Positions 1-11,712 of a DNA stretch of 64,000 nt are shown here, one piece after another (the first letter of the stretch is position 1; each line of letters begins with the position of its first letter). This DNA is from Varroa destructor (taxonomy: Eukaryota > Arthropoda > Arachnida > Mesostigmata > Varroidae): contig NW_019211455.1 in assembly GCF_002443255.2 (NCBI RefSeq), positions 50,365,471 through 50,429,470 of the forward strand. Direction: 5' to 3'. A program made the position numbers and the translations under genes. Under the pieces are notes generated by a model, which ran no database searches, was not told where the DNA came from, and saw nothing but the letters and a program-made list of their open reading frames with translations.

Positions 1-17
1 TATATATATATATATAT
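1..17. repeat. (TA)n microsatellite at window edge
   Basis: The window opens inside an alternating TA run of 17 bases. It is cut by the window boundary, so its full length is unknown. Confidence 0.9.
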
Positions 18-3000
18 GCATGATAAAAGATAAAACGATTCTGAGATATTATAAAAAGACTCCAACTGCTATATCACTTACACCTCAGGAGGCACCTTGT
101 ACTAAGATGATATCTTTGGTGGATTATTTAAGGCGTAGTTACAAATACGATTCGGACTTATATAAACCAACTTTTTAGAAAAAAATTCATAGTGTCGCTT
201 TTGCCATACACAATATTGGTTGCATTTTTTATTAATTCGAGAACAATTCCGACTAATTTCGATATATTCAAAAGTATATGTTAACGGTAATAGATGCCAA
301 AATAGTTCGACAGTAAACCTAGAGATTATTCTATCTTAGACTATTCTGTCTGATTGACATCTCACATATAAAAGTGTTTGTCTATTTGTGTACCTACGCC
401 GAAATTTAAGTAGGGAACTCTATAGTCCTAGGACCGTCGTATCGCCCAATTGGAAATCGTTGTATCTGTCTGACGTGGATGTTACGAAAATTCGTTATGT
501 AGAATCAAATTTGAGGAACTGAAATTTTTTAGGTTCGATATCTCGGCCAGTTTCGCAAGCTTTTGCGCTAGCTTTTCCAGCTAGCATGGCGGAGATCAGT
601 CTAGCGAATATAAATTGTGCCCATTAATATAAGATAGCGCATTATCATTTCCTTGGTTATTTCTATTGTGTGTAAAAAAGTATATACAAATATATGAGAT
701 GTATTTTATTGTGCTGTAACGTAACACGTAAGTGCAAGTATCGTTTAGGACATACATTGAAAGAACTTTTGATTGTGGCCGGCATACATCTTCAACTTTT
801 CAATCCGCCAAAGTTCGACAAAGCCACAAATGGCGCTAAGTTCTTTGATAATTGATTGAGTTTCGTATTGACTTCCATATAGTATTATTTCGACCATATA
901 CTCTGATAAATGCTTGAGAGGGCTATCATCCAAGGAAAAACAATTGCATTTCTAGAGTTCAATAAGATATGTATATCTCATTACAATATTAAGTTGTCAA
1001 AAAACTATTGCCGGTTTAAGCTAAAAGTGAAGTAAATACTTTGTTTTGAAATAATATTATTAGACTCAGTATACGGTGTCTTGCTCTAAAATCATTCATC
1101 GTTTCTCTACTATTATTGGCTGAAGTCTATCACTGTAGAAACTGCGGAAAACCGTCATTATCTAATTTTTGCGTGCTTTCATAGAAGCTGAGGTAGCAAG
1201 AAAGTTCTATAGAAACTGAGGAAGATGATAGCTTCATAATGCGACATCCAAGCTAGCTGTGCGGCGTATTCGTCTAAAACGTTTACGTACAGGTTTATTC
1301 CGGGCAGCTATAAATGTACATGATCTAATATTGACATGGTGGAAGACGACGCGTTCTCTATCTATTAGTGCCGGTCACTCTCTATTCACTAGTGGTCTGT
1401 TGCAATTGGGTTACTCACTAAGAGTAGACGTCCGAATCAACCATTTTGCCAGGCAACAGCAACTCATAATGCACGATTCCTTTCCAGTACCGCCAAGAAC
1501 AATGTAGAACTATTTTGGTATCGGTCTGAGATTTGCCACAGACTGTGGAGCACATTTATTTTTTTTTAATTTCCACACTATTGTTGCATGTAACCAACCA
1601 TATTAAAAAAAAATAGCTCGATCTCACTGCGTTTTTGTGTGGAGCTTGCAGAAAAAAAAAGAAAGCGAGAGAGAGTTTGACAGACCGAAATAAGATCGAA
1701 ATACGTATTGAAAAAAATCGTTTGCGTCAATCCAACATCGAGCTTCGTTTCGCATTAAGCTTCCTTCACACCGCTTAAAACTGTTTGGTGCTAAATTTTT
1801 AGTTATTTGGCGACGCCATTGCTAATCACTTGTTGGTCTTAGTCTATTTTCGCAGTAATTTTTCGTATTTAATCAACCACTACAAGAAGCATATTTTATG
1901 TCGAAAGCGGACATTTCAATAGTTTTTTTCCAATAATACATTTTGATCATAAACAACAGAACTTTTTCGATCGTTTCGAGCGTTTATCGTAGCGAAATCA
2001 TGAATACTTAATCATGAAACTTCGTTCACACTTAAGGCGCACGACCTGAAACCTGGATAAAGGTTTTCAACATATAATCAACCCATTAACTACTGTCAAA
2101 TGTTAGCTTTCAAATGGTACTAGCGCCGACCCGACGCTCATAATACCTGAGATATGTAACATTAAAGCTATCGAGCTATGAAAACTGTCAATTACGTTTT
2201 AAACCAGTACAAAAATGAAATTAGAAGCAATTGACACGGCCCGCTGCTTTTGGCTATTTGCTTTTCATGTAGAGCTACTGGAACTTATTCATATTGTCAT
2301 AGAAGCTTTGCTTGGACGCTACATGAGTAAGAGCAATTAAAGTTCCTTGAATCTTGTATCTTTTTGCCACCACGGCTAAAACAATTTTTGGCGTACTTCT
2401 ACCTGCCTGCTAAGGAAGCTATGGAATAGAAATATGCAAATGCTTTTCTCAATTAACTTGAGTAGCAAAGCACTGAAAAATTTTTCAGAAATCATTCAAA
2501 CAAATTGAAGAACCTATTACAAGGAGTGTTTAGGTGTTAACTTAAAAGGCCTGAAAACTAATTGTAGCATATAGTAGCATTGAGCCGTCATATCACCTTA
2601 CTGATCATAAATTCTGCGAAAGAGTGACCAATGATTTACAGTTTTATTCGTAAAAGGCACCAAGGTGCTTTAAGGTCTTTTAGACGCTCAGGCGAGGCAT
2701 TACCAGCAAATGATCGCGAGAAAGAATAACTACTCATTCTTTTCTTCAAATTCACGTCACCGTCGAACGACGAGTTGCTGCGGCTCAGCCAATTGGATCC
2801 TTCAGTGTTTTCTCAAAGCCTCCCGTCACTCACTTACTGACCCTGGTACCCACGTCAAGCCAGTAAAGATATCCGAGCATCTGAACACATTACAGTCTAA
2901 AACTAGTGAGACTCCTGGGGGCAAACTTCCCGTTGAACTTATTTACGAGGCTCGCAATCTCAGTCTGTATGCCCCTCTCACGAATTTTCAAGGAATCTAT

Positions 3001-3578
3001 TGAAAGTGTTTAAGAAACACACATAATTCAAGCATTCCCAGTCCGCTCGGTCGAAGAAGAAATCGCAGGTAGAGCCGAACCACAAAAAGCCAGTGTCGCT
3101 AGTAGTAGTTGTAGTAGCATGCGAACTGCTAAAGAGTATCATTTATGCGACCATGTATGAGAATTCTAATGAGCAAGGATTAATATTCGTTTTTAGATCT
3201 GAACAAAACACCACTCTGCAGCAATCAGAAACAAAATTCAAATGGGAAAAGTTTATCAACATGTCTCAGTGACGTACTTGGACTTCAAGTCAACGTTCGA
3301 ACACGAAAAAATCATACAGGCTTCTCAAGATTCTACCTTACTTCGGCTTTGGTAGTCGGCTAGTGAAGTGAATTAAGAGCTCTGCTAACTTCGCGATAGA
3401 GTCAAAAGTAATTATTCAGATACTGCCAGAACCACCTTGGGTTATCCTCGAAATACAATCTGGGACCGTTCTTGTATATAAATTCGATAATGTACATATT
3501 ATCCTGATGCGTAGTTGTAAAAATATATGCTAAACATGCAAAATATACGCACAAATCGATAAGGCTTGCTTTTGCAGG
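18..3578. other. Noncoding DNA, AT-rich
   Basis: No gene is supported here. Frames are short and interrupted. The longest, 2710-3003 on the + strand (97 codons), is Ser/His/Thr-rich, matches no family I know, and is of a length expected by chance. Two adjacent short hairpins built on CGCAA/TTGCG and GCTAGCT/AGCTAGC lie at about 553-590. A small bulged hairpin lies at 2653-2671. A degenerate TAG triplet repeat lies at about 3092-3120. The stretch 1558-1680 has T-rich and A-rich runs followed by a GA-rich stretch. Confidence 0.6.
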
Positions 3579-3657
3579 ATGCCCTAAACAAATGTTTAGA
3601 GTGAACATTGCACAGATATAACTTAAATCTATCTGTGCAATGTTACGCATTGGGCAT
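3579..3657. other. Branched inverted repeat (three-helix hairpin)
   Basis: The core is a perfect 15-bp inverted repeat: AACATTGCACAGATA at 3604-3618 and its reverse complement at 3630-3644, with an 11-base loop. An outer helix pairs ATGCCC (3579-3584) with GGGCAT (3652-3657). A third small helix lies in the 5' side: TAAAC (3585-3589) with GTTTA (3594-3598), closed by AAAT. Together these form a three-way junction of about 79 nt. A 15-bp perfect inverted repeat this close together is not expected by chance in 64 kb. Whether it is transcribed or is a remnant of a small inverted-repeat element cannot be told from the sequence. It lies inside a minus-strand open frame (3402-3668) that I do not regard as coding. 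Confidence 0.85.
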
Positions 3658-6600
3658 AGAAATCCCAATCATGTATAATCTGTAAGCAGACTCAATCCAC
3701 AAATGGTAAAAGCTGTCCGTTCTTTGAGAGACAGTTCACGACTGTTACCTTAAAATAAAGAGAACATGTGATATAGTTCTTCGTGAAACACACCGCGTAG
3801 TCTTATTGGATTTAACGCGTATTTGTTCTACATTATATATCAGGTTATTTAAGCTATATGCTGAACCACACAGGACATACACATCCTCCGTACCTCTCCG
3901 TATCTCCGTGGTATCCAATATTTGAAAAACTGAGAGGCTGACAAAGGTGGGAGTACGTATGCAAGGCACGCAATCTTCAAATATAGTGTGAGAGAAAATG
4001 GCTACCAATTTTATCAATTATCGACAGATTCAGCGTCATTGAGAAGCGGGCGTTCGAACTCATCAGCATATCTTTTTAAATATTTATAACGACAATGTTT
4101 GACACGATCGAGAAAAATACCTGATCCTGCAACAAAACCTTAGCAAAGCTTATAGCCTTATTTATAACATATATTTTTTTATATATAGCTACTTTTATAT
4201 ATAAATATAAGCTATAAATATATATAGCCTATATATATTTATAGCTTATAGCTTATGATTTATTTCCATGGCCGCGCAGGCAATTATACGTACGCAATAG
4301 TACGTAAAAGGAACACTTATGCATACATATGCATACCTTTTTATGCATAGGTACACCATTGTAAGGAAGCTCTTAAGTAAACCGTGTGAATGTAAGGTAC
4401 ATTTGGTTGATAAGACGACAATAGCGATTTTTTTAAAATATTTGTACTTATTTTCCGAAGTCAACGTTTGAAATCGATAATCAAAACATCGTTAATAATA
4501 ACAAATTCATATAGATATAACGAACCCTTATTTTTAGGATCTGCACTTCCTAACAAATGACTCAATCCGAACAATGTATATATTTTAACGTATGCGTAAA
4601 AGCTAATTAAGACATAAACGTAGGGAACGAAATGGAATTTTTCTTACAAAACTTCAAAAGGAACACAGGGTTCCAAATAGCTAGCAAATACGCCGACCCT
4701 GAAACTTCTGTACATATATATCGATACAATAGATATTTTTCACGCCGGTGGCAGTAAAGCGCTTTAAAGTAGTGTAAAATAAATACAGATATATTACTTA
4801 CGATAAAGCAAAACATTTAAATCTTATATGAATCATCCAGCCGAGATGCCTAATACAAGACAGGCGAACACGACGTCGATTCTCATGCCGAAGAACATGG
4901 AAGCGTATTAACAGTAGCTTATTTTTATCTAATGATTCAATTCTTTTGAGCTTCTCATCCTTTTTCGTATTCTATACAGTTTTCTCTTAATAAAGCTCGT
5001 ATGTTCGAATGTATATACTATTGTACTGGAATTGTAGAAAATCATTTACGTTCACGCTATGTTCTGTTCCTGCTTTTTCTCTTGAATTCATTTGTGTTCC
5101 ATCCGCACCCTGGCCTATGTTTTAGTAACCTCCCCATCTCATTGATTACATCCTTAGCAGAAGGTCTAAAGTGTTGACGGCATTCCCGTGGAACGACAAG
5201 ACGATGAATGCCAGCCGAGCGCTCATTCATCACTAGTGTGTGTTTATACACAATACTAGTATCGTATGGCACGTTTACTGGTGTGCATCTGATTGAAAGT
5301 GCGCGTAAGAACATATGCAATGGGGCACTTCAACCAATCGTTACGCCGTGTTCTAGAAATAGTTGTGCAATAATTTCTAATGTACAATGCGTTTGCCCTT
5401 GGCACCTTATGTTGGTTTTACATGTCTAATCGCATCTAGCCAAGCAAATCATACGAGAGAAGCAAGTTGAATTGAAAAACAGCACAACTAAAAGCGCCTC
5501 TTAATATACACTGCACTGTTATCAGCAGACCAATGTAGCATATTCTTAACGCAGACGGCTATTCTACCCTGCAGTTTACAGTTATCCTAGCGCCACCGCC
5601 ATCGGCGGTCGCGGTCCCGCCGCAGTAAAATTACCAGTCTATCCCATAGCGCAACGACCATAATAATAATAACAACAGTGGCGCCGACTAAAACATCATA
5701 ATGACCTTATGGCTGGCGTCATCCTAGAGCAATACTGTTAACAACTTCATGCGATACGTAAGAGGCACATACACATCGAGAGGCAAATAGACAGACTGGA
5801 GGCGGCTACACCGGGTCACAGCGTATTAGAAGTAAATCTACCTGGCAAACTGCCGCAAGTGTCGCTGTTCGAGCCCGCTAAAATTAGCGGAAAATTATTT
5901 TTTGTACATGAGGTATTTTAGGATCGTACGAATGAATAAATATATGTTACAATCTATTTCTGCCTCAGTAAAGTACGTACCAATTAATAATACGGTAAAC
6001 ATATTTATATTAATTGCAGGTTTGCCGCCTTTACTAATGTTCACGATTTCATTCGACAATGAGAGATTAAAAAATAGCACACATTTAGAGTTCAGTGCAT
6101 CTCTAATAAAAAGTACGTATCGTAACAGTATATTCATAAGTTGTATCACTATTTAGTAGTACTGTTTGTTCGGCCAATAAAATAACTGTTGGGTGGCAGA
6201 AATTAATCAGCCAAAGTCAAATTGATAATTAACCAATAAAATATTTTCAACTAATAAGGCAGTAGTTTACAATGTTGTATATAGGCAGTGTAACTTATAC
6301 CAAACCTATTAGGGAATTAGTAACTACACACACAAGTAGCCTCATATCTCATTGGCGATAAGTGAAAGTTAGACCCAAGCAAAAAAAACTCAGCCATGCG
6401 ATTTTTAGTAAACGAACGCAGGCTACCATTATCTGATCAAAATACATAATAGAAAGTACAGTTTCATTCTGAGGAAAAAGGCATAAAACCGGCACAATGT
6501 AGTTTTTGTTCATAGGCAAGCCTTGGCCAAACAATGGTCTGAGGTGCGGGTTACTAAAAGAACAAATTGAAGGTCTCGCCTCCTTCCATCTGTTCTTATC

Positions 6601-6990
6601 TTCGTTGTATCATTATTAATATTTCACATATTCATAAAATTACAATTGCTGTTAATACATTGTATCTTCCGTGCTTGGCTGACGCCGGCTGCGCTTTTTG
6701 CCGTTGGCTGTTTTACCCGCATATAACGCCAATGCCCATCGAAGGCAACTTGACTTCTCGCCAATAGACGCCGTCAACGCCGGAGGCAAATAAAGTTAGG
6801 AAAATCATCGAATCTTCGCAAACGATACTGTAGATACTAAAGTATAAGCGTTCTGCGTCATTAGCAGCAATAGCAATTTGAACGCTCACAAATCACTACT
6901 ATAATACTGTACATAAATATGATGATATTGAAGAATCTGCCGATATATTAGTTTGTCCACGTTGAATGACTCTAGATAGTGGTACTAATA
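3658..6990. other. Noncoding DNA with a small GC-rich patch
   Basis: Apart from the palindrome at 4206-4250 this stretch is AT-rich with short, both-strand open frames. Examples are the 84-codon frames at 5895-6149 on the minus strand and 5902-6156 on the plus strand, which mirror each other and have low-complexity composition. A compact GC-rich patch at about 5588-5628 contains the hairpin ACCGCC-ATC-GGCGGT and is followed by (AAT)n and (AAC)n triplets around 5660-5680. I see no splice-supported exon. Confidence 0.55.
4206..4250. repeat. 45-bp near-perfect AT-rich palindrome
   Basis: The two 22-base arms, 4206-4227 and 4229-4250, are exact reverse complements separated by a single C at 4228. 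The arms contain AAGCTATAAATATATATAG and its complement, so this is not a plain (TA)n run. It is followed immediately by a short direct repeat of GCTTATA at 4244-4256. Such palindromes can extrude cruciforms and are often deletion-prone in cloning and assembly. Confidence 0.92.
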
Positions 6991-7570
6991 ACGGTGGTAA
7001 AATGTATTGGCATATGAAATACTGGCGTTGAGGTGTTTGCCACTGCACATTTGTTGTCGTTCCTTGTCCTCTGCGGTCCCCTCCCACATTTCCACAACAA
7101 CTGTAACAACAACAATAGCCAGCACCATTATCTTGTTTCTACGTCTCAATGTTCAAGGTCGGCAAGAAAAAGAAGACGATACAGCTGATATTATTGCGAA
7201 GATGTGACGCAGCTGCAAGAGCGCTACTTCTTCGGTATTCAGCGCTAGCGATGCCATTTTAGTTCTATCTAGTTGTTGCTATCGCGCCAGCTGGGGATGA
7301 TGATGTTGATCATACCGCTCTTTGTTTTCGAATCGTTGTGCCATCTAGTCGGCGATAACATGAACGTATATCAATTCGCGTACCACACGCAGATAGCGAC
7401 ATAAGCGCCGCACAGTTCCCGTTCCACGCACAGGTTTCATCAAACGAGCCTAGAGTGAAAGACAATAGCTGGCCACAGCAACGACAATCCTTTGACGGAG
7501 CCGATGAGTCTGGGTCGGCCACCAGCGTTAATGAAAGAAGCTTCTGAATGGACAGATGGATGGTGAGTAA
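6991..7570 (+). other. GC-richer island with protein-like open frames
   Basis: This island is richer in GC and CG than its flanks and is open in several frames. On the + strand a frame without an internal ATG start runs from just after the TAA near 7359 to the TGA at about 7544. Its inferred product is Ser, Asn, Asp and Gln rich, lacks cysteine, and looks more protein-like than the minus-strand frame over the same bases (7310-7522). An alternative + frame stays open through ATG at 7504 and reaches a consensus-like donor, GTGAGT, at 7563. Upstream acceptors are weak in pyrimidines. Regulatory DNA or a 5' untranslated exon fits as well as coding sequence. No family is recognised. Confidence 0.2.
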
Positions 7571-8047
7571 TTGCGGTACTGCTCTTTGTTATCCTTTAAA
7601 AAGCTTCATTGAAAAATCTAGCATCAAGGACCTGACATTTTGTTTCAAGAACCATAGCGCATCTTACCTTCGGCGAAAGTTGTTGATGTTTTCAAACGCG
7701 ATTTTACCGATGGAAGGAAACAAGTTTTGTCAATAGCGGATATATATCTTCTTTTCTGTAAACATATTATTATTATTGGGTATCGATGTTCAGCTCCGTT
7801 TATCATTATTATTCACCGGTGAGCAGTTCGGTTCATAACGATTTAAACACTAGAGCCCATTATATATTTGTCAACACAAATAATTACGTATCGTCATATA
7901 CAATGAACATCATTCGTAGCTACGTAGCGTTTGCGCTAAGGGCATGTGAAGAATTTAATAAAGATGCAATGACAACGAGCCCGTTCTGAAGATCAAGAGA
8001 AAAGTACAAACACGTTTAACAAATTCTAGGTATTTCCAGTTATTATT

Positions 8048-8050
<3 letters not shown>
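7571..8050. other. Noncoding AT-rich stretch
   Basis: I see no supported gene. TTA triplets occur near 7767-7780, and the following AT microsatellite begins at 8051. Confidence 0.5.

Positions 8051-8080
<30 letters not shown>
8051..8080. repeat. (AT)15 microsatellite
   Basis: This is an uninterrupted alternation of A and T over 30 bases. Confidence 0.97.
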
Positions 8081-8083
<3 letters not shown>

Positions 8084-8429
8084 GAAAATGTTCGTTTTTA
8101 AAATATTTTTGAGCAAAATAATTATTTTCTTGTCAATAAGACAGTTTAATTTGGTCGAAGTTTCTAGCTAAAATTGTAATGCGCCAACAGATAGGTTGAT
8201 ATAATAAGCAGTGTCATAATGCTTGTTCTTCATCGCTAATTGAAATAATTATACTTCATTTCCTTCCCACTCACTCTGAGACCGTTTTTCAAACAGAACA
8301 ACAAGCTCCAGTCAGAAATGGTACGCGAACATGCAATATATATATACAAGTAACATACCATTGTGTCTGGTACTCTGAGTTGTCTTCGTTGAATTTAACA
8401 CCGGCGGACTAAGCTGTAGGAAGCACAGC

Positions 8430-8738
8430 ATGGCAAGTGTAAAGTTACGTTATATAGAAAGGCCTAACAATTTTTACTACTTGATAGTACAAGGTGAATG
8501 GCCAACGCCGTATAAACTTAAGTCGTCTGGACACATTCCCGGTCGTCTCATTCCAGGCCGAAGAAGCGTAGATCTTTGTTTGAGAAAAACTACCAGAAAT
8601 TTTCACGTTCCAAATAATTTTCGCATTCGTTATCTTGGGCGCCATGCCCGTTTGCGTAGACCATTATGTACCTTAACACGTCACCAGAAATGTTTACGTC
8701 CAAGACTACGGGTTTTCTTCCTCTTAATTTTCAAATAA
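8430..8738 (+). other. Open frame, 102 codons, coding status unproven
   Basis: An ATG in fair context (CAGCATGG) opens a 102-codon frame whose inferred product is strongly basic, with many Arg and Lys in the second half, and ends in a hydrophobic tail. No motif or family is recognised, and no polyadenylation signal directly follows the stop. The opposite strand is also open over 8445-8645. The length is within what random DNA of this composition gives in 64 kb on both strands, so I treat it as a candidate only. If real it could be a small nucleic-acid-binding or organelle-targeted protein, but nothing specific supports that. Confidence 0.12.
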
Positions 8739-8739
8739 T

Positions 8740-10980
8740 ATGTATGTATATAGAAAAGATACCCGAAATCTGAACGGTATTTGTTACCCAACTGTTCCGT
8801 TAAATGCCGTGATGCACGGAGCAACCGGATTCGCTTGTTGGATGTATACCATACCTATTTGGACTAATCATGGGCAAATTTACAGAGAAACTGTGATTAG
8901 TAACCCCTTGTAACTTCTGGATTTATGGAAAAGGTGCTTAATAATAACATGCCGCTGCTACAAATACGCACCTCGTGGGAACGTGCATCACAAATTAGAT
9001 ACCTCGCCATACATGCTTATTTACCTTGCACTCCCTCGTCTTTTTTCTCGACTATCAATCAATTGAGCTATGCATTGATGGTGTGATGGAACAATATTGC
9101 ACTCGATTCTTAAATGACGTTCACAAATGTGCTTGCGTAAGCCATGGTAGTACTGAAAAGATAATATTACGAATATATTCCGCTCTGTTCTTACGTATAT
9201 ATATATATACACGTGTGTATAACAGCGGTATTCCAGACACAAACAGAAGCGTTGTAACCAGATCTCGATTCCGCTGCTCCTCTCACAACGGTAATTAGAT
9301 GGCGCTATGCCAGCAGCTATGCGATCCTATGGGACTCCAATGGAAAAGGTGATCGTTATCTTTGATAAAGGCGATGATGACGGCACTGCCAATGAGTATG
9401 ACAACAGACGATCAGTATCACTCCGTCAGAAAATGCTGTGCCTACCTTTGGAATCTGGACAATGTTATTTACTTTCCCGCGTTTTACTTGTATAGAGATT
9501 CGTTTATTGAAGAAGTTCATTAATAAATTATTACTGATTGTTTCCGCTCTAGGACTTATGACATGACAAATTGAATAACATAAATCGTAATGATGCTCTA
9601 ATGTGTAGTACGACGCTAAAATATTTGTAATCTATTACAAAATTTCTACCTTCGTTGGGTAAGAATGAATTCTATATCTCTTTTAAGTTAAGTTCTATAT
9701 CTCAGAGTGAAGCTTAATCAAATCTCATGAAGAAGAGGAGTTCAGAAGGTCCTACTAATCGTATCTAAATATATCGCTAATTTATGAAGAAAGACATTAA
9801 CATACCAATATAGTCAATACCAGTTCTTTATGAATGCTTAAGCACTGTTTTGCACCGCGCCTAAAATAGGTTTTTACGGTCCTCTCCATAACGCAAAGAT
9901 GACACTGCATTTAATATGTTAGTAGTTGATCTGTCATTAAGGTTAACGGAGCTCCTAGAATTACGCCAGGTGGAAAGAGTCAGTATATTATTTCACAAAG
10001 TGAGCTTTTACATTTACTAAAAAAGAATGCTAAAGATAAACGTATCAAATTATCTAAACAGGCCTTCAGTCGATTTTGCATACTATGGCGCACGTATATG
10101 CTTATAGTTTTCAAACTTTAGATGTCTGCTCACGTATTTCATCCAACGAGAATACTCAATACATGGAAATGTACCACCGACCACTCGTAACAATAAGTTG
10201 AATGATGCATGGGTGTATTTTTGCATAAACCAATCAATGCTTTGCACGGCTGGCTGTTTCAGGTTGATCCTTGCTAAAATTTGAACGTGAATCTAGTTAA
10301 CGTCGTATTCACGTAGAATACTGTGATTGGCCAAACAGGATGACGAGCCTAAAATATGCTTAAGTGTAGAATAGCTAAAAGGAGTCAGATATAAGGACTA
10401 ACATAGGCTGGTACTGTTCCATAACCTCTACCGACGTCCTCTTTGTTAAAGCCTTCCATACTTAGTATTACACTACTATTAACGTTTTATTGAAAAATCC
10501 TCTTAAATGCTATTTACCGGTAAATACCTTTCGGATGGGTGCACGCGTATCCATAGATCCAACATCTGATGCTTATTATTTTTCCCGTATGGTTGTGTGC
10601 TGGCGGATATTTTTCAACTGTATTCAAACTGTAACAATTACTTTGACAGGCGAGTATTGAATCTGACTAGCAAAGGATGTGATGATTCCTTTCATTAGTA
10701 CCATATATCCCCTTAAGGCAATTTTAGGACTATTTCAACCAGCGTCGTGTCCATGTTCTTTTGAACTTATTGATTCAATCCCGCGTTGCGAATCTTCAGC
10801 AAACAAGCTGACGTCAGACGCGTCTATTTGTGACTCGTTCGAATGTGACTCAACGTGGTGCCTCAGACAGTGACGCTCTTCGCTTGTCATATCTCGAAAC
10901 TAACATGAACTGACCCAGAATAGAAAATATGAAACGATACTTATACTCACATCAAAATAAGAAATGCTACACAATCATAA
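8740..10980. other. Noncoding AT-rich DNA
   Basis: Only short frames occur. An imperfect TA-rich run (TATATATATATACA) lies near 9196-9212. An 11-base direct repeat, TTCTATATCTC, occurs at 9671-9681 and 9694-9704. There is no splice-supported exon and no RNA gene. Confidence 0.55.
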
Positions 10981-11470
10981 ACGTACCATTAATCAATTAG
11001 AAAGCCAATTAGATAGCGCGGTAGCAACACACGTAAATATCCAACTCGTCGTCAAGTGTTCTGTAGTGGACAGGAACAGCGAGGCAGTGGGGGGTCCGAG
11101 TTTACACGGATCCGTCGCCTCGATCTGCCGGTCGCCGTGCCCACAAGGGCCGCCGCCACTCGATAATAGAATCAATCGGGTAAATGATCGGGTAAAAACG
11201 AATAGTCAAAATAATGATCTACTACGACATCAGGAGCGGTATTGGCGCTAATGATAGTAACAGTTATTGCAACTAAAGCAACAGGAATTATGATCGTAAC
11301 GGAATCATCCTCATCACGAGTCCATTTGACTTCCTATCACTTCTCGGCTGTTTTTTTTTCTAGATTCTACTGCTGTTCCTCCGCTCATCAACAACAACAT
11401 CCGCTTCGTTCGCCAATGAGGAACGCTTGCTGAGGACGATCCCCACGTCCGCGAATCGATAATAGAAAAA
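10981..11470. other. GC-richer island
   Basis: CG-containing sequence around 11085-11165 includes a run of six G at 11090 and a CCGCCGCC patch. Frames are open on both strands (for example + 10964-11251 and - 10993-11175), which reflects few stop-like triplets rather than coding. It is a possible regulatory element. CAACAACAACAT triplets lie near 11390. Confidence 0.4.
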
Positions 11471-11695
11471 AATACATATGTAGATTTTGTTGCGATGTAA
11501 GTCATGATGGGACGCGCATACACGCATATAGACTCGTCAGATAGTTTACGTAATGGATAAGTGGTTGCATGACGAAGAAGCGACGCCCCACTTGTACTAA
11601 ATAGAGGGATATATTATTTTTTGCATACTTTATTCTATATAGAGATGTCATAGTTGCCTAAAACACTGTTAAACTGGATATTCCACTGGAGGATC

Positions 11696-11712
11696 TATAT
11701 ATATATATATAT
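11696..11712. repeat. (TA)n microsatellite
   Basis: This is an alternating TA run of 17 bases. Confidence 0.92.

Noticed and set aside
5895..6156. Two 84-codon frames exactly opposite each other
   Set aside because: Stop-poor AT sequence on both strands with low-complexity composition. There is no other sign of coding.
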